Below, piece after piece: positions 62,948-64,000 of a DNA stretch of 64,000 nt. The DNA lies in contig ONFG01000005.1 of the NCBI GenBank assembly GCA_900317025.1, positions 1-64,000 on the forward strand. Direction: 5' to 3'. The number at the start of each line of letters is the position of its first letter. Within the stretch, counting starts at the first letter, position 1. The DNA comes from an uncultured Eubacteriales bacterium. GTDB lineage: Bacteria; Bacillota; Clostridia; Oscillospirales; Acutalibacteraceae. Made by a program: the position numbers and the translations under genes. A model generated the notes under the pieces. That model was not told where the DNA came from and searched no databases. It saw nothing but the letters and a program-made list of their open reading frames with translations.

Positions 62948-64000
62948 ATGAAAAGAACACTTAAAGCTTTAGCAGCAGCTTTTGCGGCGGCGATCATGGT
63001 AACGGCTGTGGTTCCTGCAACCGTTTTTTCCGCTTCCGCCGACAGCTTTTCCATTGGCGACGTTGACATGAACTTTTCCGTCGACTCGAGCGACGCCCTT
63101 CTTACGATGAGAGGATCTATCGGTCTTGCCGAACTCAGCGACGATCAGCTTACGCTTGCCGACGTCAATTACGACGACACCGTAAACACCTCCGACGCAC
63201 TTGCTATTCTCCAGTTTGCAGTCGGCATCGGTCAGTTCAATCTGGATTCCGTTGTAGAGATTGCTTCCTCCATAAAAGCGGCTTCCATGAGCTTCGCTAC
63301 GGATTTCGAGCAGCAGGTAGTCGACCTTTGCAACGAAGAAAGAGCAAAGAGAGATCTTCCTCCGCTTGAGATGGACGAATCGCTTTTCAACGCAGCCGAA
63401 ATCAGAGTAAACGAGCTTGATTCCTGTTGCGACCACATCAGAAGCAACGGAGAAAAGTGGTCGACGATCCTTTCCGAGATGAACGTACCCTTCCTGCTTT
63501 CGGGCGAGAATATCGCCGGCGGCATTAAGACTCCCGAAGAGGTTGTTGCCGCATGGATGCAGTCCGAGGGTCACAGAGAGAACATTCTTAACCCCGAATT
63601 CAACCGCATCGGCGTTGGCTATGCGTTTATCGAAGACAGCCGGTACGGCTTCTACTGGGAGCAGATCTTTACAAAGGCTTCGACGGAGCTTACCGACGAG
63701 AGGCAGTCCGAAGCAACACTTCTCGACCTCATCAACGAGGCTCGCAAGGCAAAGGGTCTTCCGGAGCTTACCGCCGATGATACACTCACAGCCATCGCAG
63801 ACATCAGAGCAGACGAGACAACCGAAGTTACAAGCAACACACGTCCCGACGGCAGCAAATGGTCGGTTCTCTGCGACGAGTTCGGCTACGACTTTACAAC
63901 CGCCAGCCAGACTATCTGCCAGGGTCAGCAGAACGAAAACGAGGTTTTCGAGTATTTCATGGAAAAAGACAATACGCCGAAATTCCTCGACAGCAGCAAG
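62948..64000 (+). CDS. secreted dockerin-CAP protein, C-terminus cut by the window edge
   Basis: 351 codons are visible and the frame is open at the edge. ATG at 62948 after AAAAGGAGG. Signal peptide (about 1-31). A dockerin follows directly at the N-terminus (about 36-95), with loops DVDMNFSVDSSDA and DVNYDDTVNTSDA. Then a CAP/SCP domain (about 118-245) with GHRENILNPEFNRIGVGY, and the start of a second CAP-like domain (about 255 on) in which the matching H-R-x-N-I-L stretch is KDNTPKFLDSS, so it is degenerate. CAP domains occur in secreted bacterial proteins of mostly unknown role. It is divergent from the scaffoldin gene and could dock on it. Confidence 0.85.
   Translation, partial: MKRTLKALAAAFAAAIMVTAVVPATVFSASADSFSIGDVDMNFSVDSSDALLTMRGSIGLAELSDDQLTLADVNYDDTVNTSDALAILQFAVGIGQFNLDSVVEIASSIKAASMSFATDFEQQVVDLCNEERAKRDLPPLEMDESLFNAAEIRVNELDSCCDHIRSNGEKWSTILSEMNVPFLLSGENIAGGIKTPEEVVAAWMQSEGHRENILNPEFNRIGVGYAFIEDSRYGFYWEQIFTKASTELTDERQSEATLLDLINEARKAKGLPELTADDTLTAIADIRADETTEVTSNTRPDGSKWSVLCDEFGYDFTTASQTICQGQQNENEVFEYFMEKDNTPKFLDSSK

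Overview
The window looks like a chromosomal piece of a Gram-positive, endospore-lineage Clostridia, most probably a gut Ruminococcaceae/Oscillospirales bacterium that degrades starch. Reasons: SpoVAC, a GerW/YtfJ-like protein and a DacF-like carboxypeptidase (spore lineage); sortase B, IreB, Firmicutes-type ScpA/ScpB; and cohesin/dockerin modules beside CBM26 starch-binding modules, as in the amylosome of Ruminococcus bromii. Base composition is near half G+C in genes and AT-rich in the gaps. Species assignment is inference. No rRNA, tRNA, CRISPR array, prophage or transposase gene was seen.

Layout. 1-4.4 kb: minus-strand SH3 lipoprotein, alpha/beta hydrolase and LepA, then a histone-like Ala/Lys protein with a consensus promoter. 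4.7-8.6 kb: starch locus with a secreted GH13 amylase and a CBM26-dockerin protein. 9-14.3 kb: HAD phosphatase, orphan ABC ATPase, phosphohexomutase, proB and proA. 14.4-18.5 kb: repeat-rich accessory stretch with two membrane-anchored proteins, a 99-bp tandem array, three small proline-rich proteins, a cloverleaf-like element and orphan spoVAC. 18.7-23.2 kb: cysteine desulfurase, ThiI and an unusual sortase B. 23.3-28.5 kb: one minus-strand operon (M50 protease, scpA, scpB, DUF2953, gerW-like, dacF, pseudouridine synthase). 29.5-35.3 kb: HtrA with a repeat-expanded cytosolic region, a two-component system that may control it, a CYTH protein and LexA with its SOS box. 35.4-45.5 kb: membrane protein, MATE and giant RND exporters, UvrC, YigZ, L31, and a VanY-like protein lacking its zinc ligands. 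45.9-50.8 kb: Na/Pi cotransporter, IreB, CpXC protein, a helical protein and a MIF homologue. 50.9-58.6 kb: type IV pilus machinery (pilMN fusion, pilO, pilD, pilB, pilT, pilC) without a pilin. 59.1-64 kb: a scaffoldin-like protein (CBM9-like, four cohesin-like modules, one dockerin), divergent from a dockerin-CAP protein that runs off the window.

How it fits together. The starch proteins at both ends could form one cell-associated starch-degrading complex: amylase and CBM26 modules bind substrate, dockerins plug into cohesins. The pilus, sortase and secretion-stress protease support life on insoluble particles. The strongest undescribed signals are non-coding: a 133-149 bp palindromic element in four copies, a 99-bp tandem array, a cloverleaf-like multi-hairpin element, and a REP-like 26-mer found upstream of lexA that also forms the in-frame repeats of HtrA.
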